Positions 63,305-64,000 of a stretch of DNA of 64,000 nt are shown piece after piece. A program made the position numbers and the translations under genes. Numbering within the stretch: position 1 is the first letter of the stretch; each line of letters starts with the position of its first letter. Below the pieces are notes generated by a model. It was given only the letters and a program-made list of their open reading frames with translations. It did not search any database and was not told the origin of the DNA. Origin of the DNA: Nocardioides luti (GTDB lineage Bacteria; Actinomycetota; Actinomycetes; Propionibacteriales; Nocardioidaceae); NCBI RefSeq assembly GCF_014212315.1, contig NZ_JACKXE010000001.1, positions 1 to 64,000 on the forward strand. Direction: 5' to 3'.

Positions 63305-64000
63305 TCAGGCCGCGCGGAGGTGCGTGGGCGCGGGCGTCGGCGCCGGGGTCGAGAGCACGGCGCGGGCGGCCTCCGCCCCGAGCCGGATCAGGTCCTCGGT
63401 GTGGGTGAAGTCGAAGACCCCGCCGCAGTCGAAGGCCTCGTCGAGCTTGATCCGCCGGACCGTGACGCCGGACGGGACCGGCGGCTCGTCCCGGTTGCGC
63501 ACGGACGCCACCAGGGAGGCGATGAGCACGTCGAGCGGGCTGCGCAGCGCGCGGGAGCTCTGGGGGGTGCGGGTGACGTCGAGGACCCAGACCGTGTCGC
63601 CCGGCTCGGCGACCGCGAGGGTCCCGGTGAGCGGCACGTTCTCGGAGATGCCCGCGTCGATGTGGGTGGCGGGCCCGGTGGCGCCCCGCAGCACGACGGG
63701 CGGGAAGAGCCCGGGGAGCGCGGCCGACGCGGCCAGCAGGTCGGGGATGTAGCCGTGCTCGTGGTGGACCGAGCGGCCGGTGAGCAGGTCGGTGGTGGCG
63801 ACCCGGACCGGGATCCGGAGGTTCTCGAGGTGGTAGGTCGGGATCCACTCGGCGACCATCCGACGGAAGCGGTCCGCGGAGAAGAGGTAGGGCCGGCGAC
63901 GGGCGACGTTGACGACGACGCCGCGGCGGTGGCCGCAGAGGGCCTCCTCGGTCATGCCGCGCCACTTCGCGGCCAGGGCCTCGACGCCCTCGAGGCCCGG
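63305..64000 (-). CDS. Patatin-like phospholipase, 5' end outside the window
   Basis: The reading frame runs from its stop at 63305 to the window edge without a break; the visible part is 232 residues. It includes GLEGVEALAAKWRGM at the truncated end, the patatin signature VNVARRRPYLFSADRFRRMV, LLAASAALPGLFPPV, and the catalytic Asp in HIDAGISENVPL. The serine GxSxG motif must lie beyond 64000. An internal ATG at 63955 is not the true start. Function: lipid acyl hydrolase, substrate unknown. Confidence 0.85.
   Translation of the reverse strand, partial: PGLEGVEALAAKWRGMTEEALCGHRRGVVVNVARRRPYLFSADRFRRMVAEWIPTYHLENLRIPVRVATTDLLTGRSVHHEHGYIPDLLAASAALPGLFPPVVLRGATGPATHIDAGISENVPLTGTLAVAEPGDTVWVLDVTRTPQSSRALRSPLDVLIASLVASVRNRDEPPVPSGVTVRRIKLDEAFDCGGVFDFTHTEDLIRLGAEAARAVLSTPAPTPAPTHLRAA

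Overview
The window looks like a piece of a high-GC actinobacterial chromosome, most likely Nocardioidaceae or a close relative. The clues are the very GC-rich coding sequence, frequent GTG starts, dense 1-8 bp translational overlaps, TANNNT promoters placed 5-8 bases before start codons, and a gene order matching the tlyA-nadK-recN-steA-steB-pyrG ... xerD ... parA-scpA-scpB-rluB ... cmk-der block of Mycobacterium (Rv1692-Rv1713). Genus is an inference.

Layout. (1) 1-332: last bases of a 23S rRNA gene, spacer and a complete 5S rRNA with a strong terminator. (2) 540-12427: SSB-like protein, DUF1015 protein, HAD phosphatase, a 71-aa protein, tlyA, nadK, recN, GH13 alpha-glucosidase (reverse), the division pair steA/steB, and pyrG. 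(3) 12428-13024: a 597-base gap with no credible gene but several inverted repeats. (4) 13025-26667: aminopeptidase N, Nudix hydrolase, an MBL hydrolase overlapping a 1177-aa zinc-ribbon adenylate cyclase/ATPase/TPR protein, alanine dehydrogenase, xerD, a DUF3516 Ski2-like helicase and a secreted GH26-like enzyme. (5) 26790-35361: small GNAT protein, then the chromosome-organisation and aromatic amino acid run parA, a 114-aa protein, scpA, scpB, rluB, aroH-type chorismate mutase, tyrA, cmk, plsC, der. (6) 35358-39635: ECF sigma factor with a membrane-protein partner, a secreted protein of unknown family, tRNA-Pro(GGG), a 104-aa protein and a LicD-like protein. (7) 39645-50477: one reverse-strand gene for a 3610-aa Sec-exported protein, about a third of it RTX-type calcium-binding repeats. 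(8) 50745-64000: secreted GH31, CsbD, a membrane protein/TetR/YihY cluster with a two-site operator candidate, secreted 5'-nucleotidase, a membrane glycosyltransferase pair, an orphan histidine kinase, a DUF2785 protein, a lipoprotein phosphoesterase and a 5'-truncated patatin-like phospholipase.

How it fits together. The core block serves nucleotide supply (CTP synthase, CMP kinase, NAD kinase), chromosome maintenance (RecN, XerD, ParA, ScpAB), ribosome modification and assembly (TlyA, RluB, Der), cell division (SteAB) and aromatic amino acid synthesis (AroH, TyrA). Accessory enzymes sit at breakpoints in it. The second half is mostly envelope and secreted functions.

The most interesting signals are regulatory: TAG stop codons that double as -10 boxes for the next gene, a recurring leaderless-promoter pattern, and a paired palindrome before a TetR operon. 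On the protein side, the giant RTX protein with a long-period internal repeat and the overlapping MBL hydrolase/cyclase pair stand out. I saw no CRISPR array, insertion sequence, prophage or defence island.
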